Part shown: one piece after another, positions 22,024 through 33,298 of the stretch
Layout: each line of letters starts with the position of its first letter
Position numbering within the stretch: the first letter of the stretch is position 1
DNA from: Apiosordaria backusii
Lineage: Eukaryota; Ascomycota; Sordariomycetes; Sordariales; Lasiosphaeriaceae
Direction of reading: 5' to 3'
NCBI GenBank assembly: GCA_030549205.1
Contig: JAUKTV010000001.1
Coordinates: forward strand, 4,092,001-4,156,000
DNA length: 64,000 nucleotides
Position numbers and translations under genes: made by a program
Notes under the pieces: model-generated
What the model saw: the letters and a program-made list of their open reading frames with translations, nothing else
Databases searched by the model: none
What the model was told of the DNA's origin: nothing

Positions 22024-22770
22024 GGTGTTTCAGTATGAACAGGGCGGTTGAGCTGTGATGTGGTGGTGATGGTGAAGCCCAAACAGAGAGCTCTTGGTCT
22101 TAAGGCGCCGCTTTTTGTGGGGCAGGAACCAGCTGGATGGAGTTGCTGGGGCCGCTTTGGTGGGATGTGGAAGTCGAGAATGGTGGCAGTCGGGATTGGC
22201 TCACGAGGTTTCGGTAGAAGAGAGGAATTGAGGTATGTATTTATTATTTAGGTAGAAAAGTCGAGCTGAAAAGTTTGGAGCTGGATGGTGCTTTCTTCTG
22301 GTTCTTGGAGCTCCTTCCCGCCCCAGATTTCTCAAAACATGGGCCAAGGCGTCGACCCCTCACGGGATTGGCTGCCATTTGGAGGCTCAGGCTGAGAGTC
22401 TGGAACCGTGCAGAAGCAGCAGGAAACAGCAAGGCAGCAAGCACATTGCATCTTTATTTGATTCCATTACCAGCTGCATGCTGTCTTTTGTACGGCTGGT
22501 CTGATTTGCAGAAACATGATTTCTCCAACTTCGAGATGCTCGCATCATCTCCATATGTGCAATTGCAGCACCGCGCTGGGTCCCGGTGTCCATGCCTCCC
22601 CTCCCCACACCCGGTCTCTCGGTCGCGTGCTCCGTCTCGGCCGGGTTGATCCCCACGTTTTATCGGGCATTGACCGAAACATCATCTGGCACGAATTGGA
22701 CTGGCAGGGCGCCGTCTATGATACGCAGACTGGAACTTTGGTCTCTTTGGGTCTTGTTGCGCGTCGCCAT
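22024..22770. promoter_or_regulatory. Yag7-like upstream region and CENP-W 3' end
   Basis: 747 bp. The left part must carry the promoter of the Yag7-like gene (minus); the right part the 3' UTR of the CENP-W-like gene. Overlapping open frames here have no coding character. Confidence 0.45.
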
Positions 22771-23179
22771 TCATCCTTTGAACTTGGCCAATGAGTCCTG
22801 CAAAGATGTAAGCCAATGCCCAATGCCTTTGCAATTAAAAGTTCAAAGTGTGCTTACCGCCGTCACCTTCTTGACACTCCGAGCTGTGATACCCCTTTCA
22901 CCCCCTTTTTTGGCTTCAATCGAAGCTTCTTTCACCAAACTAGATATCTGTCAACAATGACTATCAAAAGGTGTATGATGGTTGAGTGCTCACTTTTGCA
23001 TGAAGAGCATGTAATCCAGAAAGATCTAAACATCAATCAGTATGAGAGAAAGACGCGTAAATGAAAGCTATGTATGAATGGCATACCATGACATCTGCGT
23101 TTTTGCTCACGCTGCAGTTGGAGTGAGCCTTGACAATCTTTTTGACTGTTGCGCGGGGATATAGCTTTTGGCCGGGCAT
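22771..23179 (-). CDS. wip1: CENP-W-type inner kinetochore histone-fold protein
   Basis: Four tiny exons, 23179..23087, 23025..22994, 22939..22858 and 22797..22771, encode 77 residues with introns of 61, 54 and 60 bp. The protein reads MPGQKLYPRATVKKIVKAHS, then VSKNADVMIFLDYMLFMQNL, KKGGERGITARSVKKVTA and ends DSLAKFKG. This is the single histone fold of CENP-W (fission yeast New1, budding yeast Wip1), which pairs with CENP-T at the inner kinetochore in the CCAN. Every exon end has a GT donor and AG acceptor and phases 0, 2, 0 that restore the fold. No single frame reveals the gene, so it is easily missed by automatic annotation. Divergent from prefoldin 4. Confidence 0.9.
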
Positions 23180-23546
23180 TTTGGCTGTCGGGGGTTAACT
23201 GGGAGATGTAAAATGACAAAATATCCTCTTGGAAGCCGCGATTGATCAATGAGATAAAAGAATCGTCAACTGGTGATGAGAAGAAGAGGTTGATAAAAGC
23301 TCACGAGACTTGAAAGAGATGCTGGTGCTTGTTTGTTGACTTGCAAGGGCTGAGGGTTACCAGCCAATCGGAGAATAAACTGACCCTGCCCCACCTTCAA
23401 CCTTGCCCATCTCTGATGGTGGGGTCCCCCTTCCACACTTGAACGACAGCTTTCTGCCTGACCCAGACGACACACCATCTTGAGCGAGCTTCATTTACAA
23501 ACCACACTCGTTGTTGCAAAAAAAGATTCTTACAGAAGCCGACAAG
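23180..23546. promoter_or_regulatory. Divergent promoter, CENP-W / prefoldin 4
   Basis: 367 bp between two divergent starts. No obvious TATA box is seen. The region must serve both promoters. Confidence 0.6.
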
Positions 23547-24141
23547 ATGAATCTGAGCAGACGAATGGTGAGTTTTATTTGAAACAACCTTCTGCGGATT
23601 TTCTTGGCAGCAACCGCTAACCTTCACACAGTTGACCAAGGAGGAGGAGGATGCGGTAGGGGATGAGATTGAGGTCCGTCGTGAGGACCAAGACAAGATC
23701 AATAAATTCAGCCGCCTCCACTCCTACGAACTCTCTATTGAGGAGCAGCTCAAAGCAAAAAACGTGGGAAACCTCTCTTAATTCTGACTCTTAAGGCAAG
23801 GTTGCTGAACCCCCGCACAGAAAGAAAAGGAAGAGCTTGACGACATTACGACGGAGCTCGAGCTTGCAGACGAAGACGACCTTGTTCCGTGAGTTTTTCT
23901 TTGCTTTCCGGGTATTTGTCTCCCCTCACATGCTCTGACATTTCACAGTTACAAAATCGGGGATGCCTTCTTCCACCTGCCGCTCCCGCACGCACAGGAG
24001 CTGCTAGGCTTGTCAACAGCCAAGATCGAACAGGAGATTGGGGAATTGGAGGATAAAATGGCTACCATCCGTGAGGAAATGACGCAGCTAAAGGTGGAGC
24101 TATATGCAAGATTTGGGAAAACCATCAATCTCGAGACATGA
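23547..24141 (+). CDS. pfd4: Prefoldin subunit 4
   Basis: Exons 23547..23567, 23632..23763, 23821..23888 and 23949..24141 encode 137 residues, the family's normal size. The sequence begins MNLSRRMLTKEEEDAVGDEI and includes INKFSRLHSYELSIEEQLKA, LADEDDLVPYKIGDAFFHLP and a second helix IEQEIGELEDKMATIREEM, giving two coiled-coil arms around a beta-hairpin. Prefoldin (GimC) delivers unfolded actin and tubulin to the cytosolic chaperonin CCT; subunit 4 is a beta-class subunit (yeast Gim3). Exon 1 holds just seven codons. The donor of intron 2 (GTGGGA) is weak, but the KAKN/KEKEEL join fits the family. Confidence 0.93.
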
Positions 24142-25711
24142 TGGACACAAATGGACAACTTTCCCCCTTGGTTCGACATGTGAAACCTCTCCTGCATGTC
24201 AGTGGTGATAACTTCCCCGACATTTCGCTGCCCGACTCCTGCACCTCCACCTGCCACCATCTCCAGACGTCTCCTGACTTTCGGATTCTTGCATGAAATC
24301 GATGCCGCAATGATCTCAGTATGAAGAACCACGCTGTACCCGGCCGAACATAGGAGCTGTGTTGGGATGGAAGATAGGCTATCGCGGGCTGGCACATAGC
24401 CGCTTGTATGGGACTCGTTCCGATCGACTGTCTGCGCTTGTCTTCAAATCGACGTGAAAGGGTCTGGGTGTACAATTCCGTAAGCTACATCTGAGCAAGT
24501 TAGGGGGGTTGGTGTTGCTAACGCACGTAGCACCCCGTCTTGTTCCCTGATTTGACGGACCAAGTCTAGACCTTTAGTAAGTTAGTATACGAGTTACCTG
24601 TTTAGTGTCCTACAGACATGGCTTTGACATCATCCCGCTAGGAACGCGTTGAAAGTTAGTAAAAGTTAGTATCAGATCTCGATGCTCAAGTCTTTTAGTT
24701 TCGTTCTGCGGCCGAGCCTTGCGCGTACTTGATACCCTTTCCATCGGGCCGTTTCAATCCCAACCAGGAGGGCCATCCCCTTGTCAACACCAGTCTAACC
24801 GTTATCCTTTTTTTCAACGGCCAATGGCCTCTCACTATAACACGCTACCTCCATGTTTTTGTTTTCGCAAGCAAGCTTGGAGAACCCAAGGAGCCATCAA
24901 GACCAGCACCTTCAAGTTTCTGGGCAGCATAGTGGATGGCTGAACTCCCAGCGCCCTGAAATGCAAGATGCGGGACTCGACAACAGATTGCCAAGTCCTG
25001 CAGAGGTCTCCTCATTCTCGGCCGCGTCTTTCGGGATGCCGCAACGATATTGGTTCAAGACTGTGTTCACAATGTTTTACGAGACAGTGCTTCAGAAACT
25101 TGGTAGCCCATGGCAGCTCGGTGTATGTGTTGTTTTCATCTTCAGGGGTCGAGTTCTTCATGCTGCCCAGTGGATGGGCATGGCTTCTTTCGTCCGTTCT
25201 ATACTTGCCCTAATCTGGTGCCTCAACGCCCATCAGATCAACGCCGTTCCAACTCTCTCTCGCTAGACGGAACACTAAATGCGTCGGTCTCAACCTGCGC
25301 ATCGCGTCGAACAACTTAGTTGCAACGGTAGTCGGAAAACCACCGGCCCGATGGTTCTCTTGAGGTCATTTCAGGTTTTGAGAGAAGATGCACAATGGCT
25401 GCACAATGATGCCCAGCAACCGGTTACACCTTGATGGCTTCCTTCTTGGTGCTGCAGGCTACGCCCTGACATGTGCGAACCGCTGCTTCAGGTCGCCCGC
25501 GGCGCTGTCTGCTCATACTTTCCCGAGTCATGGTTGGGATATTTGATCCCCTGGCCCCTGGATTGGATTCCCCTCTTCTGGTCAGCCTCGGCTATCTGAT
25601 GACTGGCACTTCAACCAATACACTCTTTTACATTCACCAGAGCCTGTCCCCCACACCCAACCATCACCTCTCAACTGTCGACTTTGGGCATTAGGTCAGG
25701 CTTTGTTTGTC
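24142..25711. other. Gap before the MFS transporter gene
   Basis: 1.57 kb. The left end is the prefoldin 3' UTR. Near 24575-24672 an AGTTAGTA motif recurs at least three times. The rest holds overlapping open frames on the plus strand without recognisable protein features; it probably contains the transporter promoter. Confidence 0.4.
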
Positions 25712-28284
25712 ATGGACGTACCGCCGCGAACCAGCAGCCAATACGACGAAGACGATGCTCATCATAGGCCATCCTTTCAGAGTTTCCATGATACCCAGAC
25801 TACAATTGACGTCACCGACCAGCCTGTAGAGCCCGTCACCGAGGAGGAGAAGAACGATGAAAGCGCAGCGGAGAGCGAGATCCAGATCGAGAAACCACAG
25901 GATGAGGATGCTGTTGAGCCTGTTGAGCCTATTGAGCCGGAAGGATCTCAGTCTCAGGCAGTTAGAGCGTTTCCACTGGTCAGAACTTCACTGGCTCGCC
26001 CACCATCCACCCTACGTCCAACAGTCTCTACGCCAGATATCTGCCAACGTGTGGTGTCGCCAGATGGATCGGTACGACGGGAGTGCTCTTTGGAGGTTCT
26101 GGACCTGTCGAGAGATGAAGTGCGTGCCATCATGGCAGCCTCCAGAGGTCCCAAGAGTCGAGGCGTGTCGATGGCAAGCACACTGCCCGCGCGGAACCTT
26201 GGCGAGAGCAACGAGGAGAGAAGAGAAGAGCTACAAGTGCCCGACCAGGCCCAGCCTCGTAAGTCTCACTTGATAGTCATCCTCTCCAACTCCAGCTAAC
26301 ACCCCCAGGCTGCCCGACATGCAGGAGCATCCTCGTCGGCGACCTCGACCTAGCAGCCTTCGCCCCCGTCCAACAGCAAACTCAGTATCTTCAACCACCC
26401 ACCAAAACCACCACCAAATCATCTTCTCTCAGGAAATCACCCCCAAACCCCACCCCCTTCCCGTATTATGCCTCCAGCCACGCCACCTCGGACGACGACG
26501 AAGAAATGATCGTCTCCTGGGAACCCGACCACGACCCCGGCAACCCCTACAATTGGTCCTCGGGGAAAAAAGCATCCATCCTCATCACCTGCATGATGCT
26601 CATTGTCAACTCCACCATGGGTTCCGCCCTGCCTGCCAACGCCCTCCCATTCATCACCGGCGAGTGGAACGTCACCAACCAGCAGCAACAAGTCCTCCCC
26701 ATCTCCGTCTACTTAATAGGCTACGTGATGGGTCCCATCCTCTGGGCTCCCCTTTCCGAGCAATTCGGAAGGAAGATCCTGACTATGGTCACCTTTCTGG
26801 GATTTACCGCTTTTACCCTTGCCACAGCCCTCGCACCAACGTGGATCACCTTCCTAATCTTCCGCCTGTTAACCGGCACCTTCGCCTCTGCCCCCATCGC
26901 CATTGTTCCCGGCATCATCGCCGACATGAGTTCCGACCCCCGCTCCCGTGGCCGTAATATGGGCCTCTTCTTCATGACCACCGTCTCCGGCCCCCTTCTA
27001 GCTCCCATTATATCAGGCTACTGCTCCGAAACCATCGGCTGGCGGTGGGCTTTCTGGATCGGCCTCATCTACGCAGGCTGCACCCTCATCCCCCTTTTCT
27101 TCCTCCCCGAAACCTACGGCCCCATCCTTTTGAAACGCCGCGCCCAAGAAATCCGCCGCCACGACCCCAAAGCCCGCGTCGTCGCCCTCCACGAGCTGGA
27201 AAAAAAGTCCTTCAAAGAGTTGACTACTGTCGTACTATACCGCCCAATCAAAATGCTCTTCACCGAGCCCATCGTCAACACTTCCTGCGCCTACCTCGCG
27301 CTGTGCTACGCCATTTTCTACATGTGCTTCGAAGCCTTCCCCCTGATTTTCATTGGTGTCTACGGGTTATCTCCCGGTGAATGCGGGCTGACGTATCTGG
27401 CCATTGGGGCGGGGTGTTTGCTAGCATTGCCGATTTTCTTTGTCTATGATTCGATCTTGAGGAGTGCCATGGCGAAGAACAAGCCGTGGACGAGGCAGGA
27501 GGAGTACAGGAGGTTGCCGCTTGCTTGCATAGGGGGCCCGATGTTTGTGGTGAGCTTGTTTTGGCTGGGGTGGACGGCGAGGGAGGGGGTGCCCTTTTTT
27601 GTGCCGATGCTGGCGGGGGTGCCGTTTGGGGTGGGGTTTATGTGTATTTTTCAGGCGTTGTTGTGAGTTTTTTTTTATAACTGCTTCGACACCCATTTTT
27701 CCCGAACTTGGTTACTGATATTTGTGTGTAGGAATTACTTGACAGATGCCTACTCAATCTACGCCGCGTCAGCCAACGCAGCAGCCTCGACCTCCCGGTC
27801 TTTGTTGGCTACCGTTTTGCCTTTGGCAACCCTCCCCATGTTTGAGAAGCTGGGGATAAGCGGGGCTTGCTCCCTTCTGGGAGGGGTGAGTACCCTGATG
27901 TGTGTCATTCCTTTTGTTTTCTTGTGGCAGGGGGATAGGATTAGGGGAAATAGCAAGTTTTGCATTGCGATTTGGGAACGGAAGGTGGAGCAGGAGAGGA
28001 AGATTCAGGAGCAGAGGCGGAGGAGTCAGGCTAGGTTGCTTGAGAGGGCGCAGCAGCAGGGGGAGCAACAAGAGAAGGAGGTTGTTGCTGTTGAGGGGAG
28101 TGGTAGTGAGGGGAGTAGTGGGAGTGAGAGTGCCGGGGAGGGGGAGAGTTCAAGGGGAGAGGGGGTGCCGGAGGTGGTGGTTGTGGTGCCGGAGGTTACG
28201 GTTGAGGTTACGGTTGAGGGTGGGGGGGAAGGAGGGGAAATGAATAACTTGAGAGGGAAAGGGAAAGGGGGAGGCATGGTGTGA
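25712..28284 (+). CDS. MFS drug:H+ antiporter-1 type exporter with long cytosolic tails
   Basis: Exons 25712..26258, 26309..27662 and 27732..28284 encode 817 residues. Residues 1-260 are an acidic, disordered N-terminus with a VEPVEPIEPEG stretch and, at the exon 1/2 join, CPTC. The MFS core starts at about 249 with SWEPDHDPGNPYNW and has twelve hydrophobic spans. Motif A is APLSEQFGRK after span 2, motif C is GPLLAPIISGY in span 5, and PETYGPILLKRRA ends the first half, all hallmarks of fungal DHA1 exporters of the Tpo/Flu1/Mfs1 group. The sequence NYLTDAYSIYAASANAAAS marks span 11. The C-terminal ~100 residues are Glu/Gly/Val-rich low complexity. Substrate cannot be told from sequence. Plasma membrane location is inferred. 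Confidence 0.92.
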
Positions 28285-29221
28285 GAATTGGATATCATCT
28301 GCTGGTAGCTGTGGGTGGTAATGGAGGAAACAGGGATTAATGTCTTTTTTTTTTTTTTTAATTAAGATTCTTATTTTACGACTTTAGGCATGGATGTTTC
28401 TTTACTTTCGTTTATTTTTTGGCTTAGGTGGTGCAAGACGGACGGACACTGAGTGTTAGTGATTATTATGTAGGTATAGACAGCAGCAGTAGTAAAGTAC
28501 TTAGATATTTGAATTTCGATTTACCAATACACCATGATGCTTGTTTTTTCCCTCCAAATTCTCACGCAAGCACAGCTGTACATACCATTATACACAATTG
28601 ATCAGACACCTCTCGCTCCAAGATCTCCATTTTCATCTCCTTGTCTGTCCTCTATCTCTTACCTAAAACAAGGTACCTATATAAAAGGGAGGGGTATATA
28701 CAGACAGCCAAACCACGCAAAAAAACCAAGAAGAATACACCACAAAAAATCCGCTTGATGAAATGTCTGCGTGTGGATGTGTGAGAAAATAACCACACAA
28801 TACAATATACAAGCGCCTCTTTCTTCTCTTGCTTTCTCCCGCCAAACCCCCTCCCCCATGTGGTATCAATATCCCACCTATCCGCCCACCCGCCCATCCA
28901 CTAGAATGCATACAAATGCTCGATAATTTATCAGATATCATCATCAATCCCAATTCATTCATCCCGTCAAATGTCTCATTGTTGTGTGTGCCATGTGGTG
29001 TCCCAAATATAAACGCAGAGTATCAAAACAAAAACTCAAAACTCAAAAACACAAAACGCCGGTAGTAAGTAGCCCTTACACACCCCATCAAAACAATTGT
29101 CTAACCGCCAGACACCCACACCCAAAACATTTGCTTCAGAACAAAATCGCCCGGTGGTGATTGCCGCAAGTGAGCCACCTCCGATTCGACCGTTCCCTTC
29201 TCTTGCCCTATGCTATGCCTT
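28285..29221. other. Convergent 3' region, MFS / PP6
   Basis: 937 bp with A/T-rich stretches, including a poly-T run near 28346-28359 and a TATAAAAGGGAGGGG motif near 28679. It holds both 3' UTRs. No gene is seen. Confidence 0.5.
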
Positions 29222-30527
29222 CTAAAGGAAGTAATCACCCGGACCCCTCCTCCCAGCCGGCACATGCCGCTGATCATCAGGCACAGCCGAAAAAATACTG
29301 AATTTCGTATTAAGCTGCTCGTCCACCGTCATAATCGACGCCACATTACCACAACGATAGCAGTAATTTGGCGCTGACCAGACCGTCACCACTGATTTCT
29401 CGTTGAAGTGATACTATTTCCATCATTAGCAACTAACCCCCCCAAAATCATGTCAAAATAACCCAAAAGACATACCTTATACCCCTCATTAACCAACTGA
29501 TGCGCCCTCGCAATCGTCTTGAGTCCATTCACATGGTTAAACTCGGTAGCAACCTTATCGCCAAACAGCCAACCCGCCCCCCTCGGGCTCACCGCCCACG
29601 TGTCGATATCCTCCGGGTCACTCCACACCAAATCGCAAAACGCGCCCTCATGCGGGATCTCTTGCGCGCGCGCAACAACGCGGATCTGGTCGATGGTTCT
29701 AATTTCGGGGGAGAGACCGCCGTGGACGCACAGGACGGTCCCGTCGACGATGGCGGCTAGGACGAGAAAGTCAAAGACTTGGCAGCAGGCCTTCCAGACG
29801 GAGGCGTTGCCGTATTTTTGCTGGCATTCTTCGTAGAAGCCGTAGACTTGGGTGATTTGACGGGATTCGTGGTTGCCGCGGACGAGGACTATTCTGTCCG
29901 GGTATCTAGGGGGGTTGTTAGTTTGAGGGGGTAAAGAGGGAGGGAAATAGGGGGGAGGGGGGGAACATACTTGGCTTTTAAACACATTAGGAGGGTAAAT
30001 GTTTCCAAACTGAAATACCCTCTGTCGACGAAATCGCCCAAAAAGACAAACTTTGTGTCTGCTGACTGGGTGAGACCCTCGTTTGGTGGGGGGATGGCTT
30101 CGGCGGTTGTGTCCCCCTCGGCGATTGTTTCGTTGGGGTCGCTACTTATTGGTGCTGCGCCGGAGTTTATGACCTTCTTTTGCAGCTTGGGATCGGTGAT
30201 TTCGCTCGGGGGTTCAATGTCGTCGGATGTGATGACGGCTGTGATGGTCTGGGGCGCCTGTACGTTGTTGTCTCCTGGCATGCCGCCGGCCACGCGGAAT
30301 AGTTCTAGCAGATCGTAAAACTGGCCGTGGATGTCGCCGCAGATGGTGACTGGGGTGACGACTGGTTGTATGTTGGACTCTTCCATTAAGACCTCCTTGA
30401 CCATTTCGCAGAGCTGCTTCATGACGGGCTCTGGTAGGTAGTGACATTGCTTTGCTTCTTCGAGCCACTCGTCGAGACCGGCTCCGGGTCGGAGCTTTGC
30501 AGGGCCCGGCTTTGGCGCTGCGGTCAT
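29222..30527 (-). CDS. sit4: Sit4/PP6-type Ser/Thr protein phosphatase with a loop insertion
   Basis: Exons 30527..29971, 29905..29476 and 29413..29222 encode 392 residues. All PPP metal-site motifs are present: GDIHGQ (64-69), GDFVDRG (164-170), RGNHES, HGGLSP and APNYCYRCGN, ending GPGDYFL, the methylatable Leu terminus. The stretches CHYLPEPVMK, SNIQPVVTPV and GAFCDLVWSDPEDIDTWA match PP6/Sit4 (fission yeast Ppe1) better than PP2A or PP4. Residues 86-157 are an acidic, Pro/Thr-rich insertion between GGMP and DTKFVFLGDFVDRG, absent from yeast and human PP6. The upstream ~15 residues are also extra. The enzyme acts with SAPS-type subunits in cell-cycle, TOR-linked and DNA-repair signalling. 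Divergent from Upf3. Confidence 0.93.
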
Positions 30528-31232
30528 GGTATGGAATTAGGGGGGGTGGTGGGGAGGGAGGGGAGGGACGAGGGGTGCGCAAGTGTGTGTGGGCTGTGGT
30601 TCGTTTCGTCTAATGATGCTTGTATGCAAACGGAGCGGCGGTGGTCTCGAGGGTAGTGAATTAGGACAGCAAGGCTTGTAGCAGCAGTATCGGTCAAGAA
30701 GCAGCAGCAGCAGCAGTGGTTTGAGTGGTGATTGTGTAAGGCGGGGAGCGAAAGCGGGCTCTCAGCCGAGATTTACGCGCTCAGCAGCGGCGTCAGAGCC
30801 AAGCATTCAGCAGGTGGTGGTGGAATTAAAGACATGGCCCGTGCGCTGCCAAGGGACCCCCAATGACATCGACAGGGAAGAGGGTGATAAGGCTGGCCCC
30901 ACATGTTTATTCTTCCAACGACTCAACCTTCAGATGCCATCTCTCACTCTAATTTACAGACTCGCCAGCATACCTTCGCTCAGTCGCAAACTTTCCTTCA
31001 GGCGAGGGGAGCTGTCAAAGTTACACCAGCTGGCGAGTGTTCTTTCATCCCCTGAATCATTCAGCCACCCATAAGATTGCGTGGCGCATTCAGTGTTTTT
31101 CTGAGAACCCCGCTTACACCTTTACACCGAGTGAGCCAACCTGCAACGCAGAGTCGCAGTCATCAATCAGCGACAAATACCGAGACTTCAACTTCACCAC
31201 ACCACCCCAAATAATACAGCGCCAACCTCATC
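30528..31232. promoter_or_regulatory. Divergent promoter, PP6 / Upf3
   Basis: 705 bp between two divergent starts. It contains an AGCAGCAGCAGCAGCAG run near 30700-30716, probably in the PP6 leader. The right end is a CACCACACCACCCC-type leader before the Upf3 start. Confidence 0.55.
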
Positions 31233-33298
31233 ATGCCAACTCCACAGTTATTGTCACGAAAGACAAATGGCGCCACAGCCGCCCAGTCCTCGCCTGATCC
31301 ACCAAAAGCGACCAAGGCCAAGGCGCCTGTGAATGGAGAAAAGGTCGTGGTTCGCCGGCTACCACCAGGCATGACGGAGGAGGAATTTGTCACAATCTTG
31401 GGCGATGAGTGGAAGATCGGGAGTGGCAAGGTGGGTTGGTTCAGTTACTGCCCAGGCAAGGTCTCGCAACAGTAGGTGCATTGGTCATTCAAATTTGCAA
31501 CTCATATTGACATAACATTAGCCCTTCCAAGCCATCGATACCAGCTCGGGCATATCTCCATGTCTCGCAGAGAGACCAGTTGCCGGATCTCCTCCGCACG
31601 GTACAGGAGGCCAAGTGGGAAGATGCCAAGGAGACCTACAACGACCCGGCTCTGGTCGCTCCGCCAACCGTCGAGTTTTCCATCTTCAAGAAGATCCCCA
31701 GTGACAAGAAGCGCGTGGACGGGAGACAAGGGACCATCGACCAAGATCCGGAATTCATGGCTTTCTTGGAGAGTCTTGCCAGCCCTGACGGTAACAAGGA
31801 GGGCGTCACTGCTGAGCCAGAGCCCGAAGAAGAACCGGAAAAGGCCACCACCACTCCCTTGATTGAGTACCTGAAGGAGAGAAAGGCTGCCAAGGCAAAG
31901 GAAGCCGCTGCTGCTAAGATCGCAATGAAGCATGCCCGCACCGAGTCGCTGAGTGGGAAGGGTAAGGCTCCAGCTACTAGTGCCGAGGAACCCAAGAGGA
32001 GAAGCACCAGGGAATCGAGAACCGAGAGGACAACCGAAAAGGCACCAGAGAAGCCAAGGGAGTCTGTAAAGATTTTGACCAAGAAAGTTGTTGCCGCTGC
32101 GGAGGCCGCCGCGGAAGCTGCTAAAGTGGCAGCTATCCAAAAGACGACCCAGTCCAGTGCAGCATCCGCGTCTTCAGAGGCTCCATCTAAGAGCCGGAGG
32201 GCAGGCATTGCCGCTGCTGCGCGTATCCTACAGCGTGATTTGGGTCTGAGCTCTAGCAACGCTCACCGCAAGGCCAGAATGGATGCCGCCAAGGCAGATG
32301 CCGACAGCAAGGGTAGTGCTGCCAAAGGGCCAGCGAAGGAAAATATCCCAATCGCTCCTGAGCCAGCACCACCCCCGCCTCCCGCTCAGCCGTCATCATC
32401 CGCTCCGCCCAAGTCACAACCAGCGGCGCCATCAAACAGGTCTCGGAACAGGAAACGGGGCGGTGGGGACGAGGGTGGAAAATCCAAGGGGGATAACAAA
32501 GCCGACAAGCAGGTCGACACCGCACCGCCAGCGCCAGCCCCGACACCAGTAAAACCCGTGCTTCTTCTCAAGAAGAGAGATGCAGCACCACCGCAGCCTC
32601 AACAGTCATCGACACCTGCCACTCCAGTCTCTGCTACGATACCACAGACGGCACCATCTACAGCCGGGCCATCACAACCCACCGCGCCCAAGAACGCGCC
32701 GGCAAAGCAAGGTGGTGGGGGCGGTTCTAAGAAAAACGCCGGCCCCGCCCCAAGCTCGGGGGCAACACGGGCTTTCGTTAAGCATGCAAACCATTCTCAG
32801 GGTGTCACCGAGGCGCTCCTAAAGGAGGCTTTATCAGCATATGGCACTGTGACTTCTGTGGATATTGACCGCAAGAAGGGGTTTGCCTATGTTGATTTCG
32901 CAGACCATGCCGGCCTCGCCAAGGCCATGGCCGCCAGTCCGGTCACGGTTGCACAGGCTACGGTCCAGGTGCTGGAGAGGAAGGATATGGGGGCTAAGAA
33001 GGGGGGTCAGTCATCGGGTTCTAACCAGGGGAAGAATGCCGCTGCCTCTGCTTCTACTACTTCTACTGCTCCTGCTGCTACACCAGCCCCAGCTCCTGCG
33101 GCGGCGGCTGCATCGAGCAGCACCGCGACGGAGAAGGCTTCTGGAGAGCAGCAGCCGAGAGAGAGCAAGCGAAATCCGCGTCACCGTAATAAACGTGGTC
33201 GGGATAATAAGGACAAGGATGGCAAGGAGGGTGCTGGTGGAAAGAGCGGTGGTGGAGGCGGTGGATCTACAACCGCTGCTGCAGCTGCTTCTGGGTAA
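31233..33298 (+). CDS. upf3: Upf3/Smg-4 nonsense-mediated decay factor
   Basis: Exons 31233..31471 and 31522..33298 (50-bp intron) encode 671 residues. The Smg4/UPF3 domain begins with EKVVVRRLPPGMTEEEFVTI at about residue 35 and continues through RAYLHVSQRDQLPDLLRTVQ and YNDPALVAPPTVEFSIFKKI. Upf3 bridges Upf2 and mRNA or the exon junction complex in nonsense-mediated decay and shuttles between nucleus and cytoplasm. The middle is long, Ala/Pro/Lys-rich and disordered. A second RRM-like fold lies at about 494-570 (ATRAFVKHANHSQGVTEALL, then KKGFAYVDFADHAGLAKAM). The C-terminus is basic and Gly/Ala-rich. The splice joins GKVSQ to HPSKPSIPARAY, which completes the N-terminal fold. Confidence 0.93.

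Noticed and set aside
20917..22038. A plus-strand frame of 373 codons opposite the Yag7-like gene.
   Set aside because: It runs through three introns of a well-supported minus-strand gene and lacks any domain.
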